Positions 16,731 to 16,880 of a stretch of 16,880 nucleotides of DNA are shown here, one piece after another. The stretch is from an uncultured Eubacteriales bacterium (GTDB lineage: Bacteria; Bacillota; Clostridia; Oscillospirales; Oscillospiraceae): positions 1-16,880 of the forward strand of contig CABSFY010000047.1 of assembly GCA_902477055.1 (NCBI GenBank), read 5' to 3'. The notes under the pieces were generated by a model. The model was not told the DNA's origin. It ran no database searches and saw only the letters and a program-made list of their open reading frames with translations. The position numbers and the translations under genes were made by a program. Position 1 is the first letter of the stretch. Each line of letters begins with the position of its first letter.

Positions 16731-16880
16731 TGGTCCCGTCAAGATTTATGCGCAAATTTGTTCGCAGACTCCGGCAGACATGAAGTCAGCCGGCAATAGA
16801 GGCGTCGTCCAGAGCCGCCTCCAAGTGCTTCATGTTCATGTATTTCTTGCAGCCCCACTGGGTGCCCGCCACATGGCGGA
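16731..16880 (-). mobile_element. end of an insertion sequence, IS256/mutator-like (continues beyond window)
   Basis: The element is recognised by the transposase C-terminus at 16786-16880. Downstream of its stop, the segment starting near 16731 (GGTCCCGTCAAGATTTATGC, continuing GCAAATTTG) has the look of an IS256-type terminal repeat (GTCAA-A/T-rich-TTTATGCGCAAA). The other end lies outside the window, so the inverted repeat and target duplication cannot be checked, and the boundary at 16731 is approximate. Confidence 0.55.
16786..16880 (-). CDS. IS256/mutator-family transposase, C-terminal fragment in window
   Basis: The last 30 codons and stop of a gene entering from the right edge: RHVAGTQWGCKKYMNMKHLE followed by AALDDASIAG and TGA at 16788-16786. 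The VAGTQWG..KYMNM ending matches my memory of C-termini of mutator-type (IS256-family) transposases in gut Clostridia. The catalytic DDE residues are outside the window, so intactness cannot be judged. The neighbouring probable IS end supports the call. Confidence 0.65.
   Translation of the reverse strand, partial: RHVAGTQWGCKKYMNMKHLEAALDDASIAG

Overview
The window looks like chromosome from an anaerobic, Gram-positive Clostridia-type bacterium, perhaps an Oscillospiraceae/Ruminococcaceae relative. The basis is strong AGGAGG-type ribosome binding sites, a Firmicutes-like RpoB, an SDR-type mannonate oxidoreductase of the Bacillus/Clostridia UxuB kind, a decarboxylating 6-phosphogluconate dehydrogenase and an SLH-domain surface protein. 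Most genes are GC-rich. One stretch (about 14400-15900) is clearly AT-rich. The species cannot be named from the sequence alone.

Layout. (1) 1-3249, minus: 5' portion of rpoB (1083 codons; the 3' end lies outside the window). It is read from a consensus promoter at 3451-3479 through a leader of roughly 195 nt. The upstream neighbour is a Nudix gene, not rplJ/rplL. (2) 3569-4639, minus: a two-gene unit, mntP (Mn2+ efflux) then a Nudix hydrolase, with its own promoter and a bidirectional terminator. (3) 4804-12373, minus: a seven-gene sugar-acid operon in the order pfkB-type kinase, gnd, Cof-type HAD phosphatase, SDR mannonate oxidoreductase (uxuB type), LarA-like nickel-pincer racemase/epimerase, Gfo/Idh/MocA dehydrogenase and a xylose-isomerase-like TIM barrel. 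(4) 12555-13550, plus: a divergent LacI/CcpA-type regulator. An 18-bp perfect palindrome, the likely operator, sits on the operon promoter. (5) 13812-16654, plus: an SLH-anchored protein with a papain-like cysteine-peptidase-like region, followed 2 nt later by a lipoprotein. (6) 16786-16880, minus: the last 30 residues of a probable IS256/mutator-family transposase at the edge of an insertion sequence.

The most interesting part is the sugar-acid operon. A LarA homologue with all the expected nickel-pincer residues sits with UxuB-type mannonate oxidoreductase, a PfkB kinase and 6-phosphogluconate dehydrogenase. Members of the LarA superfamily include D-gluconate 2-epimerases. If this one interconverts D-mannonate and D-gluconate, the operon could carry uronate-derived carbon as fructuronate -> mannonate -> gluconate -> 6-phosphogluconate -> ribulose 5-phosphate. 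That would bypass mannonate dehydratase and the KDG/KDPG route. This is inference: the kinase could equally be a KDG kinase, and no transporter, UxuA, UxaC or LarB/C/E maturation gene is in the window.

The second point of interest is the SLH protein. Its GC-rich anchor is joined to an AT-rich passenger at a sharp composition boundary, and the passenger carries a plausible Cys-His-Asp triad.
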